Shown here: positions 1 through 11,297 of the stretch, piece after piece | Layout: the number at the start of each line of letters is the position of its first letter | Numbering within the stretch: the stretch's first letter is position 1 | NCBI GenBank assembly: GCA_036971615.1 | Contig: JAYKKR010000013.1 | Coordinates: 558,001-622,000, forward strand | Direction: 5' to 3' | Source: Amyloporia xantha | Lineage: Eukaryota > Basidiomycota > Agaricomycetes > Polyporales > Adustoporiaceae | Length of the DNA stretch: 64,000 bases | Notes under the pieces: generated by a model | Databases searched by the model: none | Told to the model about the DNA's origin: nothing | The model's input: the letters and a program-made list of their open reading frames with translations, nothing else | Made by a program: the position numbers and the translations under genes

Positions 1-1036
1 GGTTGACCTGGATGGCTCTCGCACTGCTTGTTTACGCTCTGTCCGGAGTGAGTTTTTATCGCCTACATCAGTTAGGATCTTAACACTCTTTGTGTTAGGG
101 TATATTCCAGATCAAGTACTTGTATGCAGAGCATATCTACGGCTGGGGAGCCGAACAGGTACATAATTCTATTATTACCACGACAGAACCTCTTACTGAG
201 GAATTGATTAGCTGAGCTACTACATTTCGGCCATGGGTGCTGCACGGACGATGTATCTTTTGGTGCTCATGCCTCGTACGTCACCCTAGCCATGTCCATC
301 CAGCCCGTTCTCACTTCGTTTTAGTCATTATCCTGGCATTCAAACCGAAGCCCTTACCCGGACCTACTACCGCTGTCGCCGTCATCCCAGGCAAGAAACC
401 ACCACAGACCCCCGCGCAGATCGCGGCTGAAATGAAGTTCGACTTCTCACTCCTACGCTTCTCTCTTGCGGTCGACTTGTTGTCGCACACGCTAGTTGCG
501 ATGTCATCACCTGACTCCAGCGCAGGAATGTTCACAGCGTTCACCGCGCTGAGCAGCTTCGGTGCGGGCGTGGACCCTGCGCTCCAGAGTCTCGCGCTCT
601 GCATCATGCAGACAAACGGGGAGGACAACCGCGGGAAGCTATTTGGCTTGTTCGCGATGCTCAGAACAGTGGGGCAAATGATCCTTGGTGTGAGTATCCC
701 GCCTCCATTTTGACGATAATTTCCAGTAGCTTATGTCTATCTGATGTCCAGCCGCTTCTGTTTGGTGTCGTATATGGCTCAACGGTCGCCCAATATCCGA
801 AGGCCATCTTCATAGCGGCAGGCGGCTTCGTGTTCGTTGCGATCATATTTATGTTCATGGTTCGCCCCGATGCGGGTGCCAAAGGCAGGCGAAGGACTCG
901 ACGGCTTGAGGACATCGAAATTGAGCGCGGCCGATCACGGATCAGCAAAGATATCAGCAAGTCTAGCGTGCAGGTCACTGTAGGGTCTGTCAGCGAGAGC
1001 TTCTCTGGAGTCGAGTCCGGGTCGGCGCCGCGGTAA
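1..1036 (+). CDS. MFS transporter, 3' part (5' end outside window)
   Basis: Membrane transporter of the major facilitator superfamily; substrate unknown. The gene enters from the left edge and is read as exons 1-47, 99-158, 212-275, 325-689 and 752-1036, joined by four GT-AG introns of 49-62 nt with phases that keep one frame. The first exon ends in a hydrophobic helix. The second carries the run YLYAEHIYGWGAEQ followed by YYISAMGAAR, an arrangement I know from fungal MFS general substrate transporters. Later come a Pro-rich loop (FKPKPLPGP), several membrane-like helices and, after a last helix around 780-860, a basic cytosolic tail (KGRRRTRRLED) with Ser-rich end; stop TAA at 1034-1036. No frame break. 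The N-terminal half is missing only because the window starts inside the gene. Family assignment is fairly sure; the transported compound cannot be inferred. Confidence 0.85.
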
Positions 1037-1775
1037 TGGTGTCATTGTCCAGGTCGCGGTTCCTGTTACGGCAGTACTTCATCGACGCTAATCCTACTGT
1101 ATGTATGCGTAGAATGCTCTTATAGTTCGAATCACATATTATTCTCTGGTTGATAATCATTGCTCGTCTCCTGAGTTTCTTGGCTGATACCCCCGACACG
1201 GGCTCCGGTCATTTCTTGAATGCCCCGGCGAGGTGGTATATGAGACTCATGCCTAGCATGCGACGAGGCAGTGCGCGTGTGGGAGGTGTTTACAACATGA
1301 GGCGCGGCAGGTCCACATGGACATCCTAGCTCAAAGTGCTTTCGTCCTCAGGAAGATGGAAAACATCGGGAATGCGGCTACGTCCCACTGATTGATAGAT
1401 CGTATGTGCACTGAATGATGCAACCTGTAGACTGCGCTGTTCCATTTCAACCGATTATAATAGCGAAGCGGCCCACTGACCATCGACCCCACGGCCTCGT
1501 CGGACTACACGGTCGATGACGAGCGCTGGACTCAGACTCCTGCAATGCGGTACAGAAGTTGCGAGATGTGTGCGCCGAGAAATTAATAATGAACGATTGT
1601 GAATATTCAGCATCGCACTTGGTGGAGGGGGCGGGTGAGCAGGAGGCGAGTACAGGCTAATGCCACTCCTTGGTACATGGTCCGTTGGGACGACGGGGAC
1701 ATGAATCCGGCTCGAAGGGATGGCAATCGAGGTTACGGACTGGCGCACTACGGGCGTGTATCCTGACCTACATAT
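1037..1775. other. intergenic, no supported gene
   Basis: Short open frames on both strands, none with recognisable sequence or a splice pattern that joins them. No promoter or terminator signal that I would defend. Confidence 0.5.
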
Positions 1776-2440
1776 ATGTCAATGTCCGGTTATACCTTCG
1801 ATGCAGCCAAGGCATTGGGCAACGAAATGCTGCCGTCATCGCTCCCCATCGAGCTCTGGGAATGTGTCAGTGGCTACTTGCGGTATGACCTCGACGCGCT
1901 GTTGGCCTGCAAGAGAGTCTGTCGTGCGCTGTATGGCATGTGCGAACTATATGCGCCGGAGGAGTTCTATAGATTGAATGTGACGCTGCGGTGTCGAAGC
2001 GAGGTGGTGCGGGTAGGGATGCAGAAATCCAAGGCGTGGAAAGGCCCGAGGCATGTGTACATCTGCGGGGGCGAGGACGGCGAGCGCAAGGCGATCCCGC
2101 ACCTGGGGACATGGACCGCCATGCTGGCTGGACGGTGGACACAAGTGAGCTGGCTCGTCGTTGAGGATGGGGAGTGGCGCACAGGGGACATGTACCCCGA
2201 CCTCTTTGCCAATCTCTCCGTACGCGTCTTTGGCCGCCCTCCATCCGCGATCACGACCTCCGCAATGTCTCGTTCCCGACGGTCGCTACATTCGGACCTC
2301 TGTGCTCTCCCCACCTTGGACAATCTCAAGTGCACGGGCGTGTGCTTCTCAACACGCTCGCATGAGGCTCTCTAGTGTCTGGCTCAAAGACAGCAGGCTG
2401 GCGTGCCACCCTATGTTGTCAAATCTTCCGAGTTTCTGAA
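1776..2440 (+). pseudogene. F-box gene remnant, paralogue of the gene at 7191-8666
   Basis: The start ATGTCAATGTCC at 1776 opens a frame with an F-box core (LPIELWECVSGYLRYDLDALLACKR given in part) and then a region closely matching the 7.2-kb gene: an ICGGEDGER motif, AGRWT, and EWRTGDMYPDLFA. After about 2215 the homology jumps through all three frames within 200 nt: LRNVSFPTVATF lies in another frame, CALPTLDNL returns to the first, and VWLKD lies in the second. At least four one-base shifts are needed, and similarity ends near 2400, where the WD40 region begins. F-box proteins are substrate adaptors of SCF ubiquitin ligases; this copy would give a 199-residue truncated product. I read it as a decayed and truncated duplicate, with sequencing error as an alternative for some shifts. 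Confidence 0.7.
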
Positions 2441-2842
2441 TATCGAACCTTTTGACAACTCGCCGACTGACACCGCGCGGCCCGATGCCGCAAGAGATCC
2501 CGAAGGCATCTCTTGTACGGCTTGACCAGTGGTGATTTCCCAGATAATCACCGAGGAATCCTCAAATCCGCCAGCGATATATCGTCCGTCGGAGGAATAT
2601 GCGAGTGCACAGACGACTCCTGTACTCTCGTTGTGTTGAAGCTGCACATGGGGAAAGGCAGGAGCCTTCTCCCATTGTTCCGTAATGTCGCCTTCACCCG
2701 GGCTATCAGAGGACGGATTCTGGTTGCTGGAAGTCTTGCAAAGAAACTCATCCAGTGACAGATTTGGGGTTAGTTCTGCACCTTCAGGGTCACAGACAGA
2801 GGTGTCCTTGTCCGAATCGCCCTCGACTCCGCACCCGGACAA
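2411..2842 (-). pseudogene. WD40 N-terminal segment on the opposite strand (inverted part of the next gene?)
   Basis: On the minus strand an open frame of 143 codons encodes an acidic, Ser-rich linker and then one well-formed WD40 repeat (nt about 2632 down to 2513: GVVCALAYSSDGRYIAGGFE, then a VIIWEITTG strand). It has no ATG at its start and is preceded in frame by a stop. After the repeat the frame runs on about 30 codons without further WD40 similarity. The plus strand directly to the right carries seven more repeats. A WD40 protein normally has all repeats on one strand, so the simplest reading is that roughly 2505-2848 has been inverted relative to the rest. A separate divergent gene remnant is the alternative. 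Confidence 0.6.
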
Positions 2843-2849
2843 TATCCCT

Positions 2850-3722
2850 AGTCACTCAGAGGCTATTTCCGCCCTCACATTTTCCTCAGATAGCAGACTC
2901 CTTGCTTCCGGTTCCTGCGACAAGCGGCTAATCATCTGGAATGTGCACACTGGCGGACAAGAAGCTGTCTTGGAGGGGCATAGAGGGATGATCAAGGCCG
3001 TCTCATTTTCTCCAAATGGACAGGTTGTCGCCTCCGCATCGGCGGACTTCTCTATTCGACTGTGGGACACAGAAACGGGTAAACTGCGAGCAGAGCGTAT
3101 GCATGATGCTGTGGTCATGCACATCGCATTCGCTCGCGATGGCACTCGCTTCGTGTCTGCCAGTGCAGACAGCATTAATATCGTACGGGTGTGGAGTGCA
3201 GAGGACGGTTCACAACTCGCTGAAATCGACGGGTACTCGGGCGTGATCAACTCGATCGCGTTCTCCGCTGACAGCCGTCGGCTGGTGACAGGCTCGGATG
3301 ATGGATCGGTCAGGATATCCAGCGCTATTTCAGGCGACGAGTTTGCGTTATCACGCGAACATACTGGAGCCGTATTCACAGCAATGTTCTCGCCCGACGG
3401 CCAAACTGTGATATCGGTCGCAGACGACGGAACGATCAAAGTGTGCGACTCCTTGTGTGGCGAGCTGCTATCTACTATAGACGGTGGAGACGGCCTCGTC
3501 AGTGCAGCAACATTCTCGGCAGATGGCGAGCTCGTCGCAGCCGGCGGCGAAGACTGCTCAATCCGCGTGTGGAACACGGCAAGTGGTGTCTGTGTAGCGC
3601 GTTTCACAGAACACACTGACAGCATTAGCCGTTTGCAATTCTCTCCTGGCGGTTCTCGTATTGTGTCTGCTTCGGACGATAGCAGGGTGCTGCTGTGGAG
3701 CCTCAGTGAAGCTCCTGTCTAA
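2850..3722 (+). CDS. WD40-repeat protein, main repeat block
   Basis: Seven consecutive WD40 repeats are visible, opening with HSEAISALTF, HRGMIKAVSF, HDAVVMHIAF, YSGVINSIAF, HTGAVFTAMF, GDGLVSAATF and HTDSISRLQF; most close with a Trp-containing strand (IIWN, RLWD, RVWS, RVWN, LLWS), while two have lost the Trp (RISS, KVCD). Such repeats form a beta-propeller used for protein binding. The frame is open further left to 2685, but that stretch is the complement of the acidic linker read on the minus strand, so I take coding sequence to begin near 2850. No start codon belongs clearly to this block, so its true 5' end is probably the inverted piece to its left. Stop TAA at 3720-3722. The repeats themselves are intact. 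Confidence 0.75.
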   Translation, partial: SHSEAISALTFSSDSRLLASGSCDKRLIIWNVHTGGQEAVLEGHRGMIKAVSFSPNGQVVASASADFSIRLWDTETGKLRAERMHDAVVMHIAFARDGTRFVSASADSINIVRVWSAEDGSQLAEIDGYSGVINSIAFSADSRRLVTGSDDGSVRISSAISGDEFALSREHTGAVFTAMFSPDGQTVISVADDGTIKVCDSLCGELLSTIDGGDGLVSAATFSADGELVAAGGEDCSIRVWNTASGVCVARFTEHTDSISRLQFSPGGSRIVSASDDSRVLLWSLSEAPV

Positions 3723-4551
3723 GCCACGTAGCCTAGACATACGATGTCCAAGCTGTCCGAATCAATCACATTCCTTTAGGCACCAATGGACGAGTATCAA
3801 GCGTGGTCAGGTTAGATCAAGGCGGAGGCAGCGGCAGATGCCAGGATAAACACCACCATGGTGATAAGGACGGCAGTCGAACCTGGTTTGAGGAAAGAAT
3901 TGACCCGTCATGCAGCAGTCTCCTGTGAGCACAGTAGATACCTCTTTCAACCTTCGCAGGCTCTGGAAAGCCGTAACCGTGCGGAAAAGGCAGACATGGT
4001 CGTGGCCGACGACTAAGGACGACTCACGCATGAGTCGCGGCGTCAAGGTCAGGGTGGCAGTCTCACAGTATCCTCAGACTTCCGTTCAGCATGTTCCCCA
4101 GGCCACCCTTTCGTCTGTCCGGTGGAGGCCTTCATCCTGAGTCTGTTCTCGCGGCGAAATGGTATGATCTTGAACTACTCAACGAAAAAAGACCGTATCA
4201 GATTGAAAGACACCTCGGGCACGTCACCTGCAGGCGCCCACGGCATACCCGTTACTTACTCCAGGTGTACCGTCACCGATAGCTTTTCTGGCAGTCGCAA
4301 AAACGCGCAGTCCCCCCGGAGTGAGACCAGGGTTGACCATTGCCACTCACCAAAGATCTGGTCCTCTTTGACACGTAGAAAGTCGGTTCGACATCGATGA
4401 AACCGGACAGGACATAATCAGGACATATTCACCGCTTGAGATCAGATGTGAAGTACACTACCATGTAGAACACCACCAAGTCTCGCGCTAATGATGGTGC
4501 GCACGGACTCACACATCAGAGGTCCCAGTGTCTGCAGAATGTCCGAGACAA
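3723..4551. other. intergenic, no supported gene
   Basis: Several overlapping frames of 60-90 codons on both strands. None shows family features or joins by plausible introns. Confidence 0.45.
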
Positions 4552-5753
4552 TTACTCCCTATGCCCCTCCAATCCATCCTGCCCAATTTCCAGGTCGCCT
4601 CCGCTCTTGTATGCCTCTGAATCTGCAACCGTCGACGCCGTGGTAGTGCCAGTGGTCGCGAACCGAAGTGTCGTCAACTTGACCGTATTGGCCACCGGAA
4701 GGGATAAAGGCTCCACGGTCGTCTTCTCCGTCCATGCGCGCCCGGTAGCCACACGAAAGATGATGAGCAGCGAGGAGATCGTCTGATTCGTGAGCTGCAG
4801 ACTGTGTGTACAGCGGCGGAAATCACGAGCACGCACCTGCACTTGGCTCACAGTCTGGAGAAACACATTTCCAAGGGCGTTTCCCAGCCCAAATGGCACC
4901 AGGAACAGCAGGGCGAACACCGAGTACAGCGAAGCGGACTCAATTAGCATGGCCGCTATGTTCGCGTAACAGACGGAGGTGTGACTCGATCCAAGGGCCT
5001 TCGCCATCCAGCGACGGTAGTGAAAAAGGCGGCCGACGATCAAGAATGTAACGATGATGTTGAGTGAGACCGACATGACATAGTATGATAACATGATGTC
5101 AACGTCCTCAAAGGGCGATGAGCTTGATGTCTGCACCAATGCTGTGATGCCTAGGCCTGCGTCTCTGATGAGCATATCCTGAGATGGGGGACGCGGGGCC
5201 GCTACACGCACCAATTGACGCGCACAGCATGAGACAAGGTACCGTAATGAGTACTGTACGCCAAGCTGTCGCGCATGCCTGATATATCACCATGAATCGC
5301 CAGACCTAAAATAATACAAATGGTCAACGAGAGGAGATATAGATGATACAGAGGATGATTTACCAAGAAAATATCCATTATCCAGTTACCGACTACAAAA
5401 CAAGTGACCGAAATCTCGTTGGGTGTTATCGAGAACATTGCTTCTTCGAACGCGCCGGGGCCCCCTGGGAAGTTACGATCCCGGACGAACGCTATTTGTG
5501 TAAACACGGCCTGCGCAACCATGAAAGTAGTTCCAAGAGAGAAAATAACAGAAATAAATGATAGGAGTGCGAGCTGTCTCTTGTAGTTGGTCCGATTGAT
5601 CTGCTGCACGAGAATGCCGAAACACATGACAAAAAGTGTGACTTCAACGCCATAGGCTACGCAGCTGAGTAGTTCTCCCTGCAGCCATGTCTCGTCATTA
5701 TAAATCTGGGCGGCCGTCTCATCGGGTGCGTATGGGTTAGATGAGTTCGCCAT
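4552..5753 (-). CDS. fungal 7-transmembrane protein, intact four-exon gene
   Basis: Read as complement of 5364-5753, 5212-5305, 4837-5156 and 4552-4794. The three introns (GTAAAT, GTGCGT and GTGCGT donors; the last only 42 nt) leave one frame of 348 residues. The start ATG at 5753 gives MANSSNPYAPDETAAQIYND. About seven hydrophobic segments follow: the first near LLSCVAYGVEVTLFVMCFG, others including FISVIFSLGTTFMVAQAVF, NWIMDIFLVWRFMVIYQACA, LNIIVTFLIVGRL and LYSVFALLFLVPFGLG. A conserved block FRVATGRAW and a hydrophilic C-terminal tail of about 70 residues end it. I recognise this architecture as a family with many copies in Agaricomycetes, of unknown function; a receptor-like role is only a guess. 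The gene is complete and unbroken, in contrast to most genes further right. Confidence 0.85.
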
Positions 5754-7190
5754 CCCTGCAAGTAGACGTTAACTGGAAAAGAAATGTGAGAATAACTACC
5801 ACTCACTGAGCTCGGCTGTATACTACGAGCGATACGCTTGAGCTGGGGGAGATGCACTGATGCAAATACAAATAGATTGTGCATTATATGATAATGACGG
5901 GTGAGAAGACGCGGATCGTTTACGATCAGCTCCTGGATCACATAGCCAATTCCGAGAAGATACGGTGAGAAAGCTGGGAAAGATGTGTGATGGCAGCAAC
6001 ATTGACAGCTCTATCGGAGCTCATCCAGAGCTAGAACCGTGCGCACAGCACTGTATCTTCTCAGACACTATTAAAGCGAAGGGCGTGGGTGCAATTGAGC
6101 AAGTCTGCTGAGCCTCCCCAACATGGTAACGAGTGGCTGTTAGCGCCCCACCGGCTGTGTCCGTGGCGATCGAACAACGATCGACCGCTGATGGCTTTCT
6201 TTCGACCATTCTCCTCCATTGCAATATTGAACGCGCACGCGCATATTGTGAGCAGTGCCCTTTGCACATCTAGCTGGTCGGAGGACAGTATTTCATCCCA
6301 TCTACAGCGGGAGAACGCTTGAAAGAGAACATCAACTGGGGTCACCTGCTGGGCTGCGTGTGACATCGAAGCTTCGACGCACCGAACATCCTCATACTCG
6401 GGAGAAGAACGCATTCGCACACATACCTATAAGGCGATATTGGGTGATGCCTCCACTTGGACTCAATCTTCTCTCTCTCTATTGTCGTTGTATACTCCGA
6501 TTGGCCATAACGCAAACAAGATAGACCTTGGCCTTATTGAAACACGGATACTATAGCAGATTACAAATCTAACTGTCTACAGATGATCATAAATATAATC
6601 GAGGCTGCTCGATATGCGTTGCAATGTACATGGCAACGAGAAGGTGATCCACGCAACGCTGTTCTCACGGAAAGAGCCTCCAGGAGGAGTCCTGGAGTAT
6701 CGAGGTGGGCATCCATATCATCAACGTAGTTTTTGAGGCAGGAAGGGCTCGTTATTCGCTTCTACCCGCTCATCTGATGCTAGATTTACAATGTTTTACA
6801 GGACTTGGATCCAAAGCTCCTCTCAAGCAATAACTGTGGCATCTATCTTGAGTGCAACGAGTCGAAGCCACTCCCAGCACTGATTTGATCCGGCCACGAT
6901 CTTCCATCCATGATCCAGGACCTCCACGAGAGGTTCACGGAGATTATGTCATCCTCAAGGTCTTCGCGCTAGCAGCATCAACCTTCTCTTCTACGCTGCT
7001 GTTTGCGGTCATTCATCACGGCGATCAAACGGAAAACCTATATGGGGAAGACCCAATGCTGCATCGCGCCAGCGCTGCCTTGAGGCTGTGGTCCCTGCAA
7101 GCGTTTACTGACCACACATCAACTGAGGCTCTGAATAAGTGAAGCCATACAGTTCGCATTGAAGACAGCCAAACCTTGCTCTCACCACGA
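5754..7190. other. intergenic, weak open frames only
   Basis: The best frame is 6420-6061 on the minus strand (119 codons, containing RCRWDEILSSDQLDVQRAL), which looks protein-like but matches no family I know. A plus frame at 6852-7142 has one hydrophobic patch (VILKVFALAASTFSSTLLFA). Neither has a clear start or intron context. 5754-6000 is probably the 5' flank of the 7-TM gene. Confidence 0.3.
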
Positions 7191-8666
7191 ATGTCGTTGA
7201 TCAGCCTCCACCTCCATCTCCCATCGCTTGCTCAAGATAAGGGTTCGCGACAGGCTGCTATAACAGAAGCAACTAGGCCAAGCCGAACTGGTCGAATGTG
7301 GAATAAGATGATGACGATCATCCGTGCAATGAAGGCGAGGAGAGGGCAGAAATCGGAACGACACTCACTTGACGTATCCCAGTCAGAATCGGGCGCTGCT
7401 CGTGTCAGTTTGCCATCACTACCGGTCGAGATCTGGGAACAGGTTATCAGCTACTTACGACATGATCTGGATGCGCTACTGGCATGCAGGCAGCTTAGTC
7501 CTGTGTGGTACAGGGCCTGTCGGAAATATGTGCCAGCACAGTGCTGTGCGGAGGAGGTCACGCTGGTGCACCGGGATGAGGTGGCACGGATCGGTAGGCT
7601 AAAATTCAAGAAGTGGACGGGCCCAAGGGCTATGCGCGTGTGCGGTGGCGAGGACGGCGAGCGCAATGGGATCCCGCACCTCGCGACGTGGGCCACGATG
7701 ATGGCGGGCAGGTGGACTCGAGTGGAACGGCTGTGGATCGAGAATGCGGAGTGGCGGACGCGAGACATGTACCCGGACCTGTTCGCGGATATCTCTACCT
7801 TCAACTCTATCACCTTCCTCGAGCTGAATGACCTGACTTTTCCGACTGTCGCGACGATGGGCCGCCTCATCTGTGCCCTCCCCCGCTTGCGCGAGCTATA
7901 CTGCGAGGGTGTGCGCTTCTCAACACATCACTTCGATCATGCCCAGTGTCTACCAACTGTTTCTCACACCAAGCTTCAGCATGTATGGCTCAAAGATGAT
8001 CTCTCCGTTGATATCATCACGGAATTGTTGACAATGACCAATATCTGCTCAGAACTCAGCCGATTCAGGACAGGGAAGTGGTTCGAAGGCCAGCCTTTCA
8101 CAGCAGAAGATCTGGAATCCGGAAATTTGGAGGGATTACTGTACAGCGCTGGTACTGCGCTGGATACACTGGATCTGACACTTGCTATGTCATGCAGTAT
8201 GTTGTATTGCTTCTCGCTCTACTGCCTCTGTCTCTAATCGATGTCTGCAGAATACCGTCTTGATCTATCGCTGAACTCAAATCTTCAGGAGCTCCGGCTC
8301 GACATTGTTCTTGACGACCATATGGATTTTGAGCACTGGTCGGTCCCTTTTGTCTTGTCGTCAGTTACATCACACACTATCAAGAACGTCACGATTTCCG
8401 CCGACCTTTGTTCCCTCATCTTTTCTGCGCCTGACGAAATTGACGGCCTCGTGGAGAAGTTGGCCGAAAAGCTCTACTCGCCACTTGACCTGATCTTTGC
8501 ACAGCTTGTATTTGCCAACCTTGCGCGGGTTACATTTCCGATTCGTGTCCGGAACCCCACAAACGACTCTGAAGCAACCCGGGATTTGTGGTCTAAAATT
8601 ATGCAATCACAGCTACCCCTGTTACACGAGCGGAAGATCATGCAGTGCGTGTGTATTCTGCTGTAA
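7191..8666 (+). CDS. F-box protein, two exons
   Basis: Likely a substrate-recognition subunit of an SCF ubiquitin ligase. Exon 1 is 7191-8196 and exon 2 is 8251-8666, joined by a 54-nt GTATGT...CTGCAG intron. The ATG at 7191 was preferred over an upstream TTG in the same frame; a later ATG at 7297 is possible. The F-box core is LPSLPVEIWEQVISYLRHDL with DALLAC following. Then come ICGGEDGER-like (MRVCGGEDGER), AGRWTRVERLW, EWRTRDMYPDLFAD and a leucine-rich C-terminal half (FLELNDLTFPTVATMG, LPRLRELYCEGVRFS). It is the intact sister of the broken copy at 1776-2440. The final codons run into a possible donor (GTGCGT near 8646), so a further 3' exon is possible and the last eight residues are uncertain. 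Confidence 0.8.
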
Positions 8667-8955
8667 TTAATCATTAGAGTATTGATGTTGGCCCTTTAAA
8701 CACAGCTGCTCCATAAACTCCATCCCAACGAGCCCTGTCATCAGTTACATTTGACACATCCAGTGTCAATTGTGATGGTCACGGCATCCTGGTTTCGAGC
8801 TACTCGGTCTCGATCGACGTAGACTGAGCAAAGTACACGTACATGCATAAAGCAATCACAACCTTCTAGTTTACCGAACACGTCTGGTTACTGCTGACGC
8901 ACTTTGTAGAGGACTTCCATCGGCGGCAAACAACTGGTAAAAACAAGTCCGCTTC

Positions 8956-9180
8956 TCATTCCGCAGATCGTCGACAGTGCCACGGCTGACTACTCCAGCT
9001 GACGGCCTGAACGGAAAGATGCTCAGTTTGAGACAAAAGTGCAAAACTAATAAACGAACTACCATGGTTAGATAGCGAAATCCCATCGACACCGGCTTCC
9101 ATAGCAAGGACTGCGTCCCACGGTGATCCATGAATTTTGAACACTCGTAGCAGCACGGTCGGCATACCGCGACACACTGG
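8956..9180 (-). pseudogene. fragment of an FMN-dependent alpha-hydroxy-acid dehydrogenase
   Basis: The minus strand holds the segment WDAVLAMEAGVDGISLSNHG. This matches the stretch just before the flavin-binding GGR loop in the lactate dehydrogenase / glycolate oxidase / cytochrome b2 family. The usual GGRQLD that should follow is replaced by unrelated sequence, possibly after an intron. I find neither the upstream lysine/substrate loop nor the C-terminal glycine-rich phosphate-binding part within 8.8-9.5 kb. It is therefore a fossil fragment of one exon, not a working enzyme. Confidence 0.6.
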
Positions 9181-9471
9181 ATGCCTGGACCACCGTCAGC
9201 GATGTTATTGATTGACTACTTCCGTTGATTCACAAACTTCTGAGGACTATCAAAGTTTCGTGACCTCCCATAGCCAAAGGATAGTCTGTAGCGAATCGTG
9301 TCAGCCTATACACAATAGAATGAGAGAACAGCTTGCCTGACTAAATATCATGTCGCGGTCCACAGTCTGCAGTAACATGCCAGCAGTCCCTGGCAGACTG
9401 GCATGGCCTCCCACATGCTCTCCTATCGTATTCTGGCGATATGCTGCATCGACCTTCTGCGCCTCATGCTG

Positions 9472-10069
9472 CTAGTCCTCAAGTTCGAAGGACAGGCGAA
9501 TATCGCGCTTGCGATTACTTGAGACACCCGCATCGACTGCCGGAAAAAATGGCTCTGTATCCCTGATTTTCGACCTCGCGTACGCGCTACTCAACAACCG
9601 CGTCGTCCCCATGTTTGTATAACTGGAAGAAGAGTGACTGAGTGGGGGACAGACGGGCAGCAGCATTTTGCGACGGAGATAGCGAAGCGTTGGATGATGG
9701 ATGTGCGGCGAATGTTGATTTCGCCTGTAAGCTGTGGAACGGTGATTGTCAAGTCTGGCTTGGAAGAGAGACACTTGTGCGCACCAAATGCATATCTGAG
9801 ATTTGCAACCGCCACGGCGCTCACCATTATAGGGATTGACGACTTAATACCGAGTATGGTCTGAGTGGAAGGATCAACACTGAATACTTGCCAGAGTACA
9901 TGCGTGTAGAGCAAGGAAAAGCGGGAGAAAGCTGTCGCGCGAATAGAGGAAACACAGACGCAAAGGGGTGCTCAGAGAGCAGATATACTCCTAGGAACTC
10001 AGGAGGGAGAGTAGGCGCCAAAACAGCTAACCCGACACATACACCGACACCTAACCGAAGGCTACTCAT
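9472..10069 (-). pseudogene. possible membrane-protein gene remnant
   Basis: Three overlapping minus-strand frames resemble pieces of one multi-exon membrane protein: a hydrophobic start (LRLGVGVCVGLAVLAPTLPP), a second segment ILGIKSSIPIMVSAVAVANL reached by a plausible short intron near 9865-9895, and a hydrophilic tail (IRDTEPFFPAVDAG). The order and the tail recall fungal 7-TM proteins, but I cannot join the pieces without a frame change and do not recognise the family with confidence. Confidence 0.3.
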
Positions 10070-11297
10070 AGCACGGATTAAGGATAGATACAGGCAGAGA
10101 CCACAGCTATGTACGACGTATGGGCGCCTAAATCACGTGATCTGTGCGTCCGAGCACTCCCTCTAACTTGGTATTATCGGCGCTGCTCCGCCCGCCAGGT
10201 TCCGATATGCGGCTGATTCCTTCGCTCGTCGATAATCGCGAGTATACTATGTCCTCCATCCCACTAACGAAATCACAGAGATCCTGGATGGTGCATTCCC
10301 ATTAACCTTAAACTTGGCACCCATCGCACACGTTATTACATTACGCTGTTACATCCATTCATACGCACAGTTGTGGTTCAGAACTTCAGATGAGTTCACG
10401 AGAAATAGCAGCAGTTGAATGCCGCCACTGAGTGATACAGCAGAATTCAGGTGAATTGTACTTATATTCCCAAGCAATTACATGTACATGACATCAGTAC
10501 CAACGAGGTGGCGTGAATCAATAACATAAATATTACAGTCTAAGGTACAGGCAACACCCGTCCTGAAGTGCTTTGAAGTTCGGCAGCCACCTCGTAGTCG
10601 GTCTCCGCGTATTCAGACCCGTTCTCGTCAGATTCGTTGATGTTACATAATATTCCTGGACACGAAGTGTCTCAGGTCTTGTGCAGAGAAAAAGAAAAGC
10701 GATTACGTAATCTGATATCTTTGAAGTGTAATGTTATATGATTGAACAGCATATAAACTTTATATTTGTGGGAATACTTGGTAATTTATGGATATTTGTA
10801 TGGTCATGATCTCTCCCCCCCAAAAATGGACGATTGTGGAACCTTTCACATGTCCGTGTATTTTAGTCATCGTGAATATGGTGTCATCCCTTTTACGTTG
10901 CATTCGGCGCGTTTTCGTCCCACTAATCTAGTTTACGTGATGGAGATGTCATTGATGTTACGGTCGTTGCTGAAGCTCTGTCGTGATTATCTTTCTTGAT
11001 GGCTCTTATCTTCACGTTGTTCGGCGGGGTTTTCCTATTCTGGGAAGTAGTGCGGTCGTTTTTGTGTATCTCTCTCTTGCTGCGGGTGCAAGGCAGCGGT
11101 CATTCTGCATTTGTTGGCGGGTTTGTCTCGTATTCCGCTCGAATATATATGATACGTGGTTTTAATATTATGTCTCCTGGCTTTTTCGTGTCCTTGTTTC
11201 GTCGTTGAACTTGAACGTGAACGGTATGGTATGTACTGCGATGTTTCTTGCCGGTGTTTTCTGACATGTGAATATCTATGACTAGGATGGGTCTCTA
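10070..11297. other. intergenic, AT-richer, no supported gene
   Basis: Base composition changes here from balanced to T/A-rich (for example 10.67-10.81 kb). Short frames only. This is the transition between the ordinary left part and the gene-poor, broken part of the window. Confidence 0.4.

Noticed and set aside
1867..2335. Long minus-strand frames opposite the left F-box gene
   Set aside because: Shadow frames of the F-box sequence on the other strand; the translation has no recognisable content.
2852..3625. 257-codon open frame on the minus strand
   Set aside because: It is the complement of the WD40 repeats; its sequence has no features of its own and follows from the codon pattern of the sense gene.
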